The translations under genes and the position numbers were made by a program. From Sulfobacillus acidophilus DSM 10332 (lineage in GTDB: Bacteria > Bacillota > Sulfobacillia > Sulfobacillales > Sulfobacillaceae): a stretch of 64,000 bases of DNA. Below, in pieces: positions 43,758 to 53,079 of the stretch. The notes under the pieces are model-generated. The model saw only the letters and a list, made by a program, of their open reading frames with translations. It had not been told where the DNA came from and searched no databases. Every line of letters starts with the position of its first letter. The stretch's first letter is position 1. The stretch covers positions 248,001 through 312,000 of the forward strand of contig CP003179.1 in NCBI GenBank assembly GCA_000237975.1, written 5' to 3'.

Positions 43758-45835
43758 CGGTGTCGGCGGCGGAGCTCGCGCCAGCGGCTCGACACCGCGT
43801 CGATGTCGGTCTCGGATAGACCGTGTAATCCATAGAATCCGGCATTGAATGTCTTGACCACAGCCAGAACGATATCCGCATCGTCGGGAAAATACCGGAG
43901 CCATGCCCGTCCCCATCCCTGAGGCGTAAACCCCTGGACAGAGTGCCCAAGGTATCTGGGTGTCCCTTTTAGGATTTGTTGCCATAATTGGGCCATTGCC
44001 GACGCCGATCGCCGTCTGATTTGCCACCCCGCGAAGAGCCCTGCCAGACCGAGTCCGAAAAGAATCCATTGTGCCCCGATCGGCCGAGCGGCGAAGTACC
44101 GGTCATGGTGAGGGGGCGTTTTCGGCGTAGCCGTGCGCGGTGAAGGCAGGGGCACAGGATGCACCGGGAGGGCTTTAGACGATGGGGCCGGCGTCGGATG
44201 GGTACGATTCAGGGGAATAACCCCGCTTGTACTACCGATTGCGGCAGTGTTGGGCGGCGTGTGGACGATCTGGACGGGGCCTGCGAAACCGGGGGTCGGG
44301 TCAAACGCGACCCACCCTAACGATCCGAGCCAAATTTGGGCCCAGGCATGGGCGTCCTCGGCCCGAATCAGATAGCCTTTTTGTGAGGGATCATAGACGC
44401 CCGGGGTATAACCCACCACCCAACGCGCAGGGACCCCTAAAAGCCGCATCATCATGACAAACGTGGTCGAGAACTGGTCGCAATATCCTCGGCGGTCGCC
44501 AAACAGGAAGTGATTGACGGCATTTTCCTGACTGGGCGTCACGGAATAGGAATAGCGATAATGCTGATCTAAGTATGCCTTGATGAGAAGCGCCGCTTGC
44601 CAGGGCGACACGGCCCCGTGGGTAACGGTCAATGCCAATTGTTTCACGCGCGGGGATAGCGAGCCGGGGACGGCCAAATCGGGAGCCAACGATCGGGGAA
44701 CGGAGCCGATTTGGGCAATGGCTAGTTGATCGGCCGAATAGCGAGGGACTTCCGTGACCAATTGATAGTGTTTGGTCGGCAGACTCACGACCGTTTCGTT
44801 ATTCGGATTAATCGTGGTCAATACCGAAAAGGTTACCGGGTCCCCAGTGTAAACCAGATGCTCCAAGGGAGTCGGGGTCAGGCCGGTTACGCCCACGTGC
44901 CAAACCGTGGATACGACACCGCGGCCGAAATTCGACGTCCAAAGACTTTTCGGCAGGGTGGTTGTGGGGGATCCGGCGGGATTGGACCAGCTCAATCCGT
45001 TAAACGTGGTGTAAACCCCGTCCTGCCAATAGGCCGGCGCCGGGCTATGGATCAAAAGCACCGGTGTGGCTTGAGGGGCGACGGACCGCGTGATATTGGT
45101 GTCCGACAAGGAGAGGCCGGTCACGGCGGTGGCGGCGGGGCCGGGGATAGATGGGGTGAGGCGGTTAAACCACTGCCATCGTAGCGTGAAGTGGCGCGTC
45201 GGCAGGGTAACACCGGTGGCCAGGCTGACGGTGAAGATGGAGACACCGGCCATCTCGAGCCATAGCGGCCACCGAGGGGACTCTCCCCCGTCTTCCAACC
45301 GGAGGGTACTCAAATGGCGATAACCCATGTCCAAAAGGCCTAAAATCGCGAAGGCGGTAAACGGGCCGACCCCGGCCAACCCCCATAGCAGATGATTCAA
45401 GACAATAACCCCGAGGCCGATAATCCATAGGAGGAATCGTTGGCTTGGGGTTGAAGCGGAACGGGTTACCAACCAAATAAGCCATCCGCCTCCCAATAAT
45501 AAAGGAACCGCCAAGTGGGCATTTAAGTGTTGCCATTGGGTCACCTGAAGACTTTCCAAGTCTTTGAGCGCACGCCCGATGTCGTGAAGCAGGTGGCCTG
45601 GAGAAGCGGCGTGACCCCACCCGATGACGAGCTCCCCATAGAGCACCGTCGCCTGCGCCACCCGTTTCTTCCAGGCATGCCCGGGAATGATGTCGGTTAA
45701 GGCAAGCCACAACGGGGTTAGGGCTAAAATCGGCGCATGCACAATTCCTCCGGCTTCGGGATAAGGCCAGAAGAGCGCACTGGCCCAAAGGCCGGTCAAG
45801 AGGGTGAGGTAGGTCCGTCGGGATAGCCGAGTCAT
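43754..45835 (-). CDS. Membrane protein with transglutaminase-like domain
   Basis: The 693-residue protein has about six N-terminal membrane helices (residues 10-180), an extracytoplasmic region with a transglutaminase core, and another helix near 590. The catalytic Cys lies in RRGYCDQFSTTFVMMMRLLGVPARWVVGY, and the His/Asp pair in AHAWAQIWLGSLGWVAFDPTPG, so the papain-like triad is intact. Such TgpA-like proteins occur beside DUF58 and MoxR genes, as here; their substrates are unknown. ATG 45835 is preceded by AAAGGAG and overlaps the upstream stop (ATGA). Confidence 0.88.
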   Translation of the reverse strand: MTRLSRRTYLTLLTGLWASALFWPYPEAGGIVHAPILALTPLWLALTDIIPGHAWKKRVAQATVLYGELVIGWGHAASPGHLLHDIGRALKDLESLQVTQWQHLNAHLAVPLLLGGGWLIWLVTRSASTPSQRFLLWIIGLGVIVLNHLLWGLAGVGPFTAFAILGLLDMGYRHLSTLRLEDGGESPRWPLWLEMAGVSIFTVSLATGVTLPTRHFTLRWQWFNRLTPSIPGPAATAVTGLSLSDTNITRSVAPQATPVLLIHSPAPAYWQDGVYTTFNGLSWSNPAGSPTTTLPKSLWTSNFGRGVVSTVWHVGVTGLTPTPLEHLVYTGDPVTFSVLTTINPNNETVVSLPTKHYQLVTEVPRYSADQLAIAQIGSVPRSLAPDLAVPGSLSPRVKQLALTVTHGAVSPWQAALLIKAYLDQHYRYSYSVTPSQENAVNHFLFGDRRGYCDQFSTTFVMMMRLLGVPARWVVGYTPGVYDPSQKGYLIRAEDAHAWAQIWLGSLGWVAFDPTPGFAGPVQIVHTPPNTAAIGSTSGVIPLNRTHPTPAPSSKALPVHPVPLPSPRTATPKTPPHHDRYFAARPIGAQWILFGLGLAGLFAGWQIRRRSASAMAQLWQQILKGTPRYLGHSVQGFTPQGWGRAWLRYFPDDADIVLAVVKTFNAGFYGLHGLSETDIDAVSSRWRELRRRHR

Positions 45836-46920
45836 TGTCCGCTCCTTTGGAGTAGGCGAGGGGCCGATTGCAGCATTCGGGGCAAATCGGCGAGCCGGGT
45901 GAGACCTCCCTCGCCGATCCGAAGCCAACGCCCGGACGCTTCAGGCGGGGGGGCGCCGGCAGACGGTCCGACCCACCAGCTAAACGAGCCCGCAAGGGAG
46001 AATCGAGGCGGCGAAGACGAGGCGGGAACTCCATCGGACGGCCATTCGGCCAGCCGATTCAGGGATTGGACCAGTTGTTGCCGTGTGGGAGTGCCGTCGA
46101 AAAACGCATGGGGCTGATCGAGAAAATACACCCGGACGGCGGATCCGGTTCGATGCCCCCACATCAGCACCGATGCCACCAACGAGAGAACCAGCTCCCA
46201 TTCGGGGAGGCTGAAGGTCTTTTGGTTGTCGACGGCGAATGTCCACCGATGGTGGGGCGGATCCCACTCTTTGGTCAGCCAGGTATCGCTCCGGGCCAAG
46301 CTTTTCCAATGAATTTGACTAAACCGATCGCCGGGTACATAGGGGCGTAAGCCGCGCCAAAAGTCAGGCGTCGGATCCGGACGGCCGAACGGGGAGCGGG
46401 GTTTACCGAGCGGACGGGCCGTTAACGTTGTGGGCCAGGAGGTAATCTCCGGCCAGACCGTTAAGGGGGTTTCCAGCAATACCCGGTGGGTGAACCGTGT
46501 CCAACCAAACCAATCACCCCACTGAATTTCAATCGGCCCGAGGACATATTGGCCGCGAACCAGGTGCCGAATGGTATAGGTAAACGTCATCTGTCGGCGC
46601 CGTCGGGGATATAAGACGAGTCGAGCAGGTCCTAATGCCAGGGCGTCCGGGAGTCGATCAATGACGACCACCCAAGGCCATAAGCCCCAGCGGGGAAAGG
46701 TGAGGGTCAAGGTGACGGTCAGCGGATGCCCGGCAAAGTAAGGACCGGATTCTAATCGACGGCTGACACGGGGCGGTGGGCTCATCCCGATGACGAGGAA
46801 AATTCCCAGCAATATGATGCCCAAGACGTCGATATGGCTCGCCAAAGGAAGAGAACCGCCGAAGCAGAGGAGAAGCCCGGCGAGGGCCGCTAAAGCCAAA
46901 AAAAGAATCCGGCGTGTCAT
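45832..46920 (-). CDS. DUF58 family protein
   Basis: The 362-residue protein has two N-terminal hydrophobic helices (about 5-45) and the DUF58 core, recognised by YVPGDRFSQIHWKSLARSDTWLTKEWD (near 195-222), the usual RxYxxGDxxRxIxWxxxAR-type signature. The following region is von Willebrand A-like. With MoxR ATPases these proteins are thought to act as chaperone-like partners, but no specific function is known. Start ATG 46920 overlaps the moxR stop by ATGA. It is the middle gene of a three-gene operon. Confidence 0.88.
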   Translation of the reverse strand: MTRRILFLALAALAGLLLCFGGSLPLASHIDVLGIILLGIFLVIGMSPPPRVSRRLESGPYFAGHPLTVTLTLTFPRWGLWPWVVVIDRLPDALALGPARLVLYPRRRRQMTFTYTIRHLVRGQYVLGPIEIQWGDWFGWTRFTHRVLLETPLTVWPEITSWPTTLTARPLGKPRSPFGRPDPTPDFWRGLRPYVPGDRFSQIHWKSLARSDTWLTKEWDPPHHRWTFAVDNQKTFSLPEWELVLSLVASVLMWGHRTGSAVRVYFLDQPHAFFDGTPTRQQLVQSLNRLAEWPSDGVPASSSPPRFSLAGSFSWWVGPSAGAPPPEASGRWLRIGEGGLTRLADLPRMLQSAPRLLQRSGQ

Positions 46921-47897
46921 AGCGACCGTCCTTCGGGCACCGTGGGAACCGGAATACGCTGCAAAATCTCCTGAAATATCTCCTGACGGGAGGACGAAGT
47001 CGGGGAATCCCACGCCTTGTCGTCCACCACCAGCCGGTGAAGCGCCACATAAGGAGCCAAATCTTGAATATCGTCGGGCGTGACGAATGTGCGATCGTGC
47101 AAAAACGCCCAGGCTTGACTGGCATGATATAAGGCGAGGGTAGCCCGCGGGGATAGTCCGAGGCGAACGGCGGGATGAGTCCGGGTCGCCTGGACAATAT
47201 CCACCAGATATCGTTTGACCGTCGGCGCCACGATAACCTGCCGGACGGCCTCTTGGAGCGCCAAAAGGCGGTCGGGGGTCAACACGGGCGTGGGTAACGC
47301 GGCCGGCTCCTCCCGATCGGTTAAAAGCGCCAATTCTTCTTCCGGAGTGGGATAACCAAGGCTTAAACGGAATAAAAAGCGATCGAGTTGACTTTCCGGT
47401 AGCGGGTAGGTTCCCTCAAACTCGAGGGGATTTTCGGTGGCAATCAACATGAAGGGGTTCGGGACCGGGCGACTGACGCCGTCGACGGTGACTTGTCGTT
47501 CTTGCATGACCTCCAATAAGGCGCTTTGGGTTCGCGGCGAGGTTCGGTTGATTTCGTCGGCAATAATCAAGTGAGAAAATAGGGGGCCGGGGTGGAACTC
47601 AAAATGGCGTGTCGCCGGATTGAAAATGGTCATCCCGGTGATGTCGCTCGGTAACAGATCGGGTGTGCATTGGATGCGATGATAGCGCAAATCCAAAGCG
47701 TCGGCCAGAGCTTTGGCCAACGTCGTTTTGCCGACTCCGGGCACGTCGTCCAATAAAATGTGTCCACCGGCTAACAGAGCGGTGACGAGATAGGTCATCA
47801 CGGTGTGTTTGCCGATTAGACGGCTTTCCAAATAGTCGATTAAGGGCACCAGTTCACCGTGTAAGGCTTCGGACCATGGTGGTCGGCGGTCTATCAT
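46917..47897 (-). CDS. MoxR-type AAA+ ATPase
   Basis: The 326-residue ATPase carries Walker A DDVPGVGKTTLAKAL near 50, Walker B LIIADEINRTSPRTQSALLEVMQE near 110, sensor 1 FMLIATENPLEFEGTYPLPESQLDRF near 146, and the C-terminal lid with GLSPRATLALYHASQAWAF near 250. This is the MoxR (APE2220-type) arrangement; MoxR proteins act as chaperones for VWA-containing partners. It leads the operon moxR-DUF58-transglutaminase, with overlapping stop/start codons throughout, so stoichiometric assembly is likely. The start is ATG 47897. Confidence 0.92.
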   Translation of the reverse strand: MIDRRPPWSEALHGELVPLIDYLESRLIGKHTVMTYLVTALLAGGHILLDDVPGVGKTTLAKALADALDLRYHRIQCTPDLLPSDITGMTIFNPATRHFEFHPGPLFSHLIIADEINRTSPRTQSALLEVMQERQVTVDGVSRPVPNPFMLIATENPLEFEGTYPLPESQLDRFLFRLSLGYPTPEEELALLTDREEPAALPTPVLTPDRLLALQEAVRQVIVAPTVKRYLVDIVQATRTHPAVRLGLSPRATLALYHASQAWAFLHDRTFVTPDDIQDLAPYVALHRLVVDDKAWDSPTSSSRQEIFQEILQRIPVPTVPEGRSL

Positions 47898-48016
47898 ACA
47901 TATCCCCCAGAAACTATATTTCCATAAATTTCATAACATGAACAGGGCATCTATTAAAGCTAACGATATCAGGCCAGACAAGGTTTCTACGGTTCCAAAG
48001 GATTTTGGCGAGGGAC

Positions 48017-48046
48017 TTGAAACCCGGTGACGACCTATGTTAATAT
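48017..48046 (+). promoter_or_regulatory. Predicted promoter of the tRNA cluster
   Basis: TTGAAA (48017-48022), an 18-bp spacer and TAATAT (48041-48046) lie about 40 bp before the first tRNA. Confidence 0.55.
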
Positions 48047-48086
48047 ACGTGAGCGACACGGACAGTTCCCGTGACTCATTGAACAC

Positions 48087-48162
48087 GCTGGCGTAGCTCA
48101 ATAGGTAGAGCAACTGATTTGTAATCAGTAGGTTGCGGGTTCGAGTCCCATCGCCAGCTCCA
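48087..48162 (+). tRNA. tRNA-Thr (UGU)
   Basis: Acceptor GCTGGCG/CGCCAGC, anticodon loop TTTGTAA (UGU), T-loop TTCGAGT, CCA encoded. It is the first of four tRNAs in a row. Confidence 0.96.
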
Positions 48163-48179
48163 TTTCAATTGCATAGCGC

Positions 48180-48265
48180 GGATGGGTGCCCGAGTGGTTA
48201 AAGGGGGCGGTCTGTAAAATCGCTGGCTCACGCCTACGTTGGTTCGAATCCAACCCCATCCACCA
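48180..48265 (+). tRNA. tRNA-Tyr (GUA)
   Basis: It is 86 nt with a long variable arm, acceptor GGATGGG/CCCATCC, anticodon loop CTGTAAA (GUA), and CCA encoded. Confidence 0.96.
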
Positions 48266-48266
48266 T

Positions 48267-48344
<78 letters not shown>

Positions 48345-48345
48345 C

Positions 48346-48421
<76 letters not shown>

Positions 48422-48440
48422 TTTTTATTTTTGCGACAGA

Positions 48441-48800
48441 TTATCCGATGGCCGTCAAATACACGAGGACCAGGACGCCTAGCCCCGCCAACAGCGCGGC
48501 CAAAACATACGGGACCGGGGAGCGTCCCAAAGGCTCTTGCCGTTCAATGTGTCGCTCGACCTGATAAAAATGAACGGATGCCATGGCAATGACCACAATT
48601 CCGGCGCCAACCCAGACCAACCCCAAAACTTGTTCATGGATGCGCGAAAATGCATTAACATGAACAATATGGAGTCGAAGGAACAGATTAAATTTGGATA
48701 CGACGAACCCGAAAGCCATCAACGCCACACCGGTACGCAACCAGGCCAGGAACGTCCGTTCATTGGCGAGAATCGTGCGCGGATCGCCACCTTTTTTCAT
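48441..48800 (-). CDS. DUF202 family membrane protein
   Basis: The 119-residue protein has the DUF202 start [32 protein letters not shown] and three predicted helices (about 22-45, 60-82, 97-117). The family (YidH/VTC1-like domain) is widespread and uncharacterised in bacteria. ATG 48800 is preceded by AAAAAAGGAGCCGG. It ends 19 bp before the last tRNA on the opposite strand and is divergent from the DNA methylase gene. Confidence 0.85.
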   Translation of the reverse strand: MKKGGDPRTILANERTFLAWLRTGVALMAFGFVVSKFNLFLRLHIVHVNAFSRIHEQVLGLVWVGAGIVVIAMASVHFYQVERHIERQEPLGRSPVPYVLAALLAGLGVLVLVYLTAIG

Positions 48801-48833
48801 CGTGGACCGGCTCCTTTTTTTCGATCGCCGGTA

Positions 48834-49697
48834 GTGTCTCCGAACCCCCTCGAGTTACATGTAGCCCACGCCGATTTGGTGGGCCAAATTGACGGTCTTC
48901 TGCAAAGTCCTTGGCGTCCGGCTTTTCGTTTAATATACTTCGATCCGCCGTTTTTTACCCAAAAAACACAGAGTGGCGACGAGGGCAGTTATTCGGATCG
49001 CTGGGACAGTTTGGAACAATATGTGGCGACGATTGCGCACTGGATCGAGTCGACTTTTTCCCTGTTGGCCGATGACGGTTTTTGTGTGTTGCATGCCGAC
49101 TATCACGCCTCGCATTATTTAAAGGTGGCGGTCGATAAGATTTTCGGGTACCGCCATTTTCGTAACGAGTGGATTTGGCACTATACCGGTCGCCGGGTGC
49201 CCGCCCGCCGACGGGTCAACAGTAAACATGACGTCTTGCTGGTCTGGGCCAAAAGCGATCAAGCCGTCATGCAGCCGGTTTACGAGCCCTGGACCCGGAA
49301 TGAATATCTTCACATGAAACGTCAAGCCCTTCATCGCGATCCGGACGGACGGGAATGGATATGGGGGCATCAAGGCCGCGGCAAATCCAAAGCCTACCGG
49401 ATTTATGTCGATCAGCATGTGGAGCGGGGGCGCGCCATCGACTCGGTTTGGGATATTCCGATTTTGAATACGTCGGCGAAGGAACGGCGGGGTTATCCGA
49501 CACAAAAACCTGTAGCGTTATTGGAACGGGTCATTCGATTAACGACCAAACCGGGTGATTGGGTGGCCGACTTTGCCGCCGGATCGGGGACTACCGGCGA
49601 GGCGGCCGTGCGTTTGTCCCGGCACGCGTGGCTAGGGGATGTCAGTGACCAGGCGATTCGGGTGATGAGGACCCGTTTCGGCATGGGGGAGGGCTAA
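48834..49697 (+). CDS. DNA methyltransferase, N4/N6 amino type (beta class), orphan
   Basis: The protein (about 287 residues) has the beta-class motif order: catalytic motif IV as [16 protein letters not shown] near residue 37, [10 protein letters not shown], a target-recognition middle, [31 protein letters not shown] near 215, and the AdoMet motif [20 protein letters not shown] near 250. It should methylate adenine N6 or cytosine N4. No restriction endonuclease gene is adjacent. The start is uncertain: GTG 48834 is the first plausible codon clear of the divergent DUF202 gene and has no clear ribosome site. The frame extends farther upstream but over DUF202. Confidence 0.85.
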   Translation: MSPNPLELHVAHADLVGQIDGLLQSPWRPAFRLIYFDPPFFTQKTQSGDEGSYSDRWDSLEQYVATIAHWIESTFSLLADDGFCVLHADYHASHYLKVAVDKIFGYRHFRNEWIWHYTGRRVPARRRVNSKHDVLLVWAKSDQAVMQPVYEPWTRNEYLHMKRQALHRDPDGREWIWGHQGRGKSKAYRIYVDQHVERGRAIDSVWDIPILNTSAKERRGYPTQKPVALLERVIRLTTKPGDWVADFAAGSGTTGEAAVRLSRHAWLGDVSDQAIRVMRTRFGMGEG

Positions 49698-49701
49698 AAA
49701 G

Positions 49702-50319
49702 GTGGAGTGGCTCGATATTTATGACGAGAACTTCGAACGCGTCGGGGTCAAGGAGCGGCAGGCGGTTCATCGTGACGGAGACTGGCACCGGACTTTTCAT
49801 GGTTGGATTGTCCGCTCGGACGGGCTTCTTTTGTTTCAGCTCCGAAGCGCGACGAAAGCCGACTATCCGAACCGTTTTGACGTGACCGCCGCCGGTCATT
49901 ATGCGGCCGGCGAAACGGGTTTGGCCGGTCTTCGGGAGGTCACCGAAGAGCTTGGGATTCACGTCAATCCGGACCAGCTGCAATATGGGGGCATTCGGGT
50001 ACGCGTCCGCCGACAACCGGGACTGATTGACCGAGAATTCTCCGAAGTCTATTTCATTCGGGATGACCGGCCCTGGTCCGCCTATCATCCGGCACGGCAA
50101 GAGGTGGACGGCTTGTTGGCCATTACCATCGATGACGGTCTGGCTTTATTCAGCGATCGGCTAACAGCCATCCACGGTCTATATTTCGATGCCGTCTCCG
50201 GTCGGGTCGATCATCGGCGGGTGTTGCGGGCCGAGTTCCTCGAAACCCGCGACCCCTATTTTTTGACGGTGACGATTATGGCGGGCCGGTTTCTCAAGGG
50301 TCAACCGATCGCGGTTTAG
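49702..50319 (+). CDS. NUDIX hydrolase, isopentenyl-diphosphate-isomerase-like
   Basis: The 205-residue protein starts MEWLDIYDENFERVGVKERQAVHRDGDWHRTFHGWI, the pattern of IDI-like NUDIX proteins. The Nudix box spans GHYAAGETGLAGLREVTEELGI (residues 65-86), with the REVTEE metal-binding core intact. Substrate is unknown; relatives hydrolyse nucleoside diphosphate derivatives or isomerise IPP, and the name should not be pressed. GTG 49702 follows GGGGGAGGG and lies 4 bp after the methylase stop, so they may be co-transcribed. Its 3' end overlaps the convergent thioredoxin-like gene by 26 bp. Confidence 0.85.
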   Translation: MEWLDIYDENFERVGVKERQAVHRDGDWHRTFHGWIVRSDGLLLFQLRSATKADYPNRFDVTAAGHYAAGETGLAGLREVTEELGIHVNPDQLQYGGIRVRVRRQPGLIDREFSEVYFIRDDRPWSAYHPARQEVDGLLAITIDDGLALFSDRLTAIHGLYFDAVSGRVDHRRVLRAEFLETRDPYFLTVTIMAGRFLKGQPIAV

Positions 50320-50626
50320 GTGCCGACACCCAGGCCAAAATTTGTTCGGCGGGCCGAAACCCGATGAGTCGGGCGACTTCTTGGCCGGCTTCGACCCGGA
50401 CCAATGCCGGGATGGCCTGAACATCCCATTGTTCGGCGATCTGGGGAAACGTGTCGGTATTGACTCGCACAAAAGTGACCTGTCCGGCTACCGATTCGGA
50501 CACCCGCTGCACGACTGGACCCAGTCGGCGGCAATGGGGTCACCAAGGGGCGGTAAAAACCAAAACGATCGGTTGCGTCGTGTCGGCGGCAAGCACCGGC
50601 CAGCTGATGGATTCATACTCGACCAT
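50294..50626 (-). CDS. Thioredoxin-like protein with in-frame UGA at the active-site Cys (candidate selenoprotein)
   Basis: From ATG 50626, with GAGGAGG upstream, the minus strand encodes a 110-residue thioredoxin fold if codon 29 (UGA, 50542-50540) is read through: PIVLVFTAPW-U-PHCRRLGP, then VRVNTDTFPQIAEQWDVQAIPALV with the cis-Pro. The motif would be WUPHC where thioredoxins have WCxxC. Frame and fold are intact on both sides, with no other stop until TGA 50296. Immediately downstream is a hairpin with a GGUC loop, as in bacterial SECIS elements. UXXC thioredoxin-like selenoproteins are known in other bacteria. Alternatives are a one-base nonsense change in a recent pseudogene or a sequencing error. 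No sel genes are in the window. Confidence 0.75.
50504..50531 (-). promoter_or_regulatory. Candidate bacterial SECIS hairpin
   Basis: In the mRNA, CCGC (50531-50528) plus CGACTG (50527-50522) pairs with CAGTCG (50517-50512) plus GCGG (50507-50504), with a 4-nt bulge on the 3' side. The loop is GGUC, starting exactly 18 nt after the UGA. The E. coli fdhF element, as I recall it, has the same loop at the same distance. Confidence 0.7.
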
Positions 50627-50755
50627 GGGAGATCCTCCTCTTCCGGTATACCCTTATCATACACGGACCCCACCGGAAAGAGTTTGGCCCCCGACCTGCC
50701 AGAAAACCTTTGGTTCGGATACGGTTCTCATCTGGACTCTAGGTCGCCTGGTTGA

Positions 50756-50784
50756 TTGACAGGGATCTCGTCTAGTGCTAAAAT
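50756..50784 (+). promoter_or_regulatory. Promoter of rpmG-secE-nusG-rplKA
   Basis: A consensus TTGACA (50756-50761), a 17-bp spacer and TAAAAT (50779-50784) lie 29 bp before rpmG. Confidence 0.85.
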
Positions 50785-50812
50785 TCTTGCGCATGACGGG
50801 GAGGTAAGCAAC

Positions 50813-50962
50813 ATGCGTACCATAATTACCTTGGCGTGTAACGAGTGCAAGCGGCGCAATTACACGACCACGAAAAATAAGAAAAACGACCCGAACCGGT
50901 TGGAGCGACGAAAATATTGCCGGTGGTGCCGAACGCACACCATTCATCGCGAAACGCGGTAG
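50813..50962 (+). CDS. rpmG: 50S ribosomal protein L33
   Basis: The 49-residue protein has the L33 pattern [20 protein letters not shown]...[21 protein letters not shown]. Both CxxC pairs are present, so this is the zinc-binding form. GGGGAGG lies 8 bp before ATG 50813. It begins the rpmG-secE-nusG-rplK-rplA cluster, the common order in bacteria. Confidence 0.96.
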   Translation: MRTIITLACNECKRRNYTTTKNKKNDPNRLERRKYCRWCRTHTIHRETR

Positions 50963-50980
50963 TTTAGCAGTCTCTAGGAA

Positions 50981-51205
50981 ATGGGGACCATGATGGAAGC
51001 GAAAGGCAACGCGGTGCAGTCCGGTGCCCGGCCGTGGAAATATCTCCGCGAGGTCAGGTCCGAACTGCGAAAAGTTGTTTGGCCTACCCCGCGGCAGACG
51101 GTGTCCTATACCGGATTTGTAGTGGCGTTCACAGCTTTAGTGGGATTAATCATCGCGGGATTGGACGCCCTGTTTAATTTCGGCTTGCACCTGTTTCTCC
51201 GCTGA
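50981..51205 (+). CDS. secE: Preprotein translocase subunit SecE
   Basis: The short protein (74 residues from ATG 50981, 71 from ATG 50990) has the SecE core WKYLREVRSELRKVVWPTPRQTVSYTGFVV followed by one transmembrane helix. SecE clamps SecY in the translocon. The choice between the two nearby ATGs is open, as neither has a strong ribosome site; AGGA precedes the first. Its place before nusG is standard. Confidence 0.93.
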   Translation: MGTMMEAKGNAVQSGARPWKYLREVRSELRKVVWPTPRQTVSYTGFVVAFTALVGLIIAGLDALFNFGLHLFLR

Positions 51206-51284
51206 GGTCGGTGACGGTCGCGACTTGGCGGAGTCTTTCTGTGCATAAGTCACGGTGAGAGGGTTACGGAAGGCGGCAACCGAC

Positions 51285-51815
51285 GTGGAAAAAGACTGGT
51301 ATGTCATCCACACCTACTCTGGGTACGAGAATAAAGTCAAGGCGAATTTAGAGCGGCGTGTGGCGTCCATGGGCATGGAAGACAAGATATTCCGGATTAT
51401 GGTGCCCATGGAGGAAGAACTCGAAGTAAAAGACGGCAAAAAGAAATTGGTCAAAAAGAAAGTCTTCCCGGGATATGTTCTGGTGGAGATGATTTTGACC
51501 GACGATTCTTGGTATGTGGTCCGGAACACGCCAGGGGTAACGGGATTTGTCGGTTCGGGTTCGAAGCCCATTCCTTTGCTGGATCATGAGGTCCGCATGA
51601 TTTTGGGTCGTGACTTGTCCGGCGTACCAGAGTTGCCGCGTGTGAACTTTTCCGTAGGCCAGGAAGTGCTGGTGCGGGAAGGCCCGTTTGAGGGGTTCTC
51701 TGGAAAAATCGAAGAAATCTATCCGGATCGGGGCAAGGTGCGACTGACGGTGTCGATGTTCGGTCGTGACACCCCGTTGGAATTAGACTTTACTCAGGTC
51801 TCGGAACTCGAGTAA
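51285..51815 (+). CDS. nusG: Transcription termination/antitermination factor NusG
   Basis: The 176-residue protein has the NGN domain ([23 protein letters not shown], then [25 protein letters not shown]) and a C-terminal KOW domain ([34 protein letters not shown]). It contacts RNA polymerase and modulates pausing and rRNA antitermination. GTG 51285 has GGAAGGCGG upstream and gives the normal length; an earlier GTG at 51255 would add ten unusual residues. Confidence 0.96.
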   Translation: MEKDWYVIHTYSGYENKVKANLERRVASMGMEDKIFRIMVPMEEELEVKDGKKKLVKKKVFPGYVLVEMILTDDSWYVVRNTPGVTGFVGSGSKPIPLLDHEVRMILGRDLSGVPELPRVNFSVGQEVLVREGPFEGFSGKIEEIYPDRGKVRLTVSMFGRDTPLELDFTQVSELE

Positions 51816-51837
51816 TCGAGAAAAGCGAGGGAAGAAC

Positions 51838-52263
51838 GTGCCAAAAAAAGTTGTTGGGGTAATTAAGCTGCAAATTCCGGCCGGTAAGGCGACACCGGCA
51901 CCGCCGGTCGGTCCGGCCTTAGGGCAGCACGGTGTCAATATCATGGCGTTCGTTAAAGAATATAACGAGCGGACGGCCGGGCAAGTCGGATTAATCATCC
52001 CGGTCGAAATTACCGTATTTGAAGACCGGTCGTTTACCTTTGTCACCAAGACGCCGCCGGCGTCGGTATTGATTAAAAAGGCGCTGGGGATTGAAACGGC
52101 CTCGAGCAACCCCAACACCAAAAAAGTCGGGAAACTGACGCGGGCCCAAGTGCGAGAAATCGCGGAAACCAAAATGCCCGACCTGAACGCAACGACCCTT
52201 GATGCCGCCATGCGCATGATTGAAGGTACCGCGCGTAGCATGGGCGTCGAAATCCAGGATTAA
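51838..52263 (+). CDS. rplK: 50S ribosomal protein L11
   Basis: The 141-residue protein is typical L11: [35 protein letters not shown] at the N-terminus (target region of thiopeptides and PrmA methylation), and the rRNA-binding C-terminal domain ending in ARSMGVEI. It binds the GTPase-associated region of 23S rRNA. GTG 51838 follows GAGGGAAGAAC. Confidence 0.97.
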   Translation: MPKKVVGVIKLQIPAGKATPAPPVGPALGQHGVNIMAFVKEYNERTAGQVGLIIPVEITVFEDRSFTFVTKTPPASVLIKKALGIETASSNPNTKKVGKLTRAQVREIAETKMPDLNATTLDAAMRMIEGTARSMGVEIQD

Positions 52264-52317
52264 CATCCAAAGTTTGGTGGGAGGCAGATGCCGCCAACAC
52301 CACAAGGAGGTTTGAGT

Positions 52318-53028
52318 ATGGCGAAAGAAGGCAAACGGTATCAAGAAGCCGTGGCCCGCATTGAAAAAGGTCGGCTTTATGAACCGCTTGAGGCGATGCA
52401 GCTGGCCAAGGACCTAGCCAAAGCCAAGTTTGTGGAAACCGTGGAAGTCGCCGTGCGGCTCGGTGTGGATCCCCGGCACTCGGATCAAGTCGTACGGGGC
52501 GCGGTGGTATTGCCGCACGGGACCGGACGGACCCAGCGGGTGCTGGTATTTGCCAAAGGCGACAAGGCGAAAGAAGCCGAAGAGGCCGGCGCCGATTTCG
52601 TCGGGGCGGATGATTTGGCGGAAAAAATTCAGCAAGGCTGGCTGGATTTTGACGTGGCGGTTGCTACGCCCGACATGATGGCGATGGTGGGTCGCTTAGG
52701 GAAAATTTTAGGCCCACGGGGTTTGATGCCTAATCCGAAGACCGGTACGGTGACCTTTGACGTGAAAAACGCCATCCGTGAAATTAAAGCAGGAAAAATC
52801 GAGTTCCGTACCGAGAAGGCCGGTATTGTGCACGCACCCATCGGGAAAGTTTCGTTTACCGCCGAACAATTGGCGGAGAACTTCGCCACCTTGATGGACG
52901 CCTTAATCAAGGCGAAGCCGGCAGCGGCCAAGGGGACCTATATTCGGGGCATTACGGTGTCTACGACCATGGGCCCCGGCATTCCGATTAATCCGCAATC
53001 TGCTCAACGAACGACCACGGTCGCTTAA
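52318..53028 (+). CDS. rplA: 50S ribosomal protein L1
   Basis: The 236-residue L1 protein shows [26 protein letters not shown] at the start, the signature [27 protein letters not shown] near residue 120, and [21 protein letters not shown] near 158. It binds the L1 stalk and autoregulates in many bacteria. ATG 52318 has AAGGAGG upstream; an in-frame ATG at 52288 precedes that site and is not the start. A terminator follows, so rplJ-rplL are not in this transcript. Confidence 0.97.
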   Translation: MAKEGKRYQEAVARIEKGRLYEPLEAMQLAKDLAKAKFVETVEVAVRLGVDPRHSDQVVRGAVVLPHGTGRTQRVLVFAKGDKAKEAEEAGADFVGADDLAEKIQQGWLDFDVAVATPDMMAMVGRLGKILGPRGLMPNPKTGTVTFDVKNAIREIKAGKIEFRTEKAGIVHAPIGKVSFTAEQLAENFATLMDALIKAKPAAAKGTYIRGITVSTTMGPGIPINPQSAQRTTTVA

Positions 53029-53042
53029 GCGATACGGCATAA

Positions 53043-53074
53043 AGCCCCTCGGACCATCTGTCCGGGGGCTTTTT
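53043..53074 (+). terminator. Terminator after rplA
   Basis: AGCCCCTCGGAC pairs with GTCCGGGGGCT (one wobble), followed by TTTTT. It probably also serves the convergent flavoprotein gene. Confidence 0.85.
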
Positions 53075-53079
53075 AGGTG

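Noticed and set aside
50294-50512. A separate 72-residue protein starting at an internal GTG
   Set aside because: It would be only the C-terminal half of a thioredoxin fold. The strong ribosome site and the missing N-terminal half lie upstream in the same frame, across the UGA.
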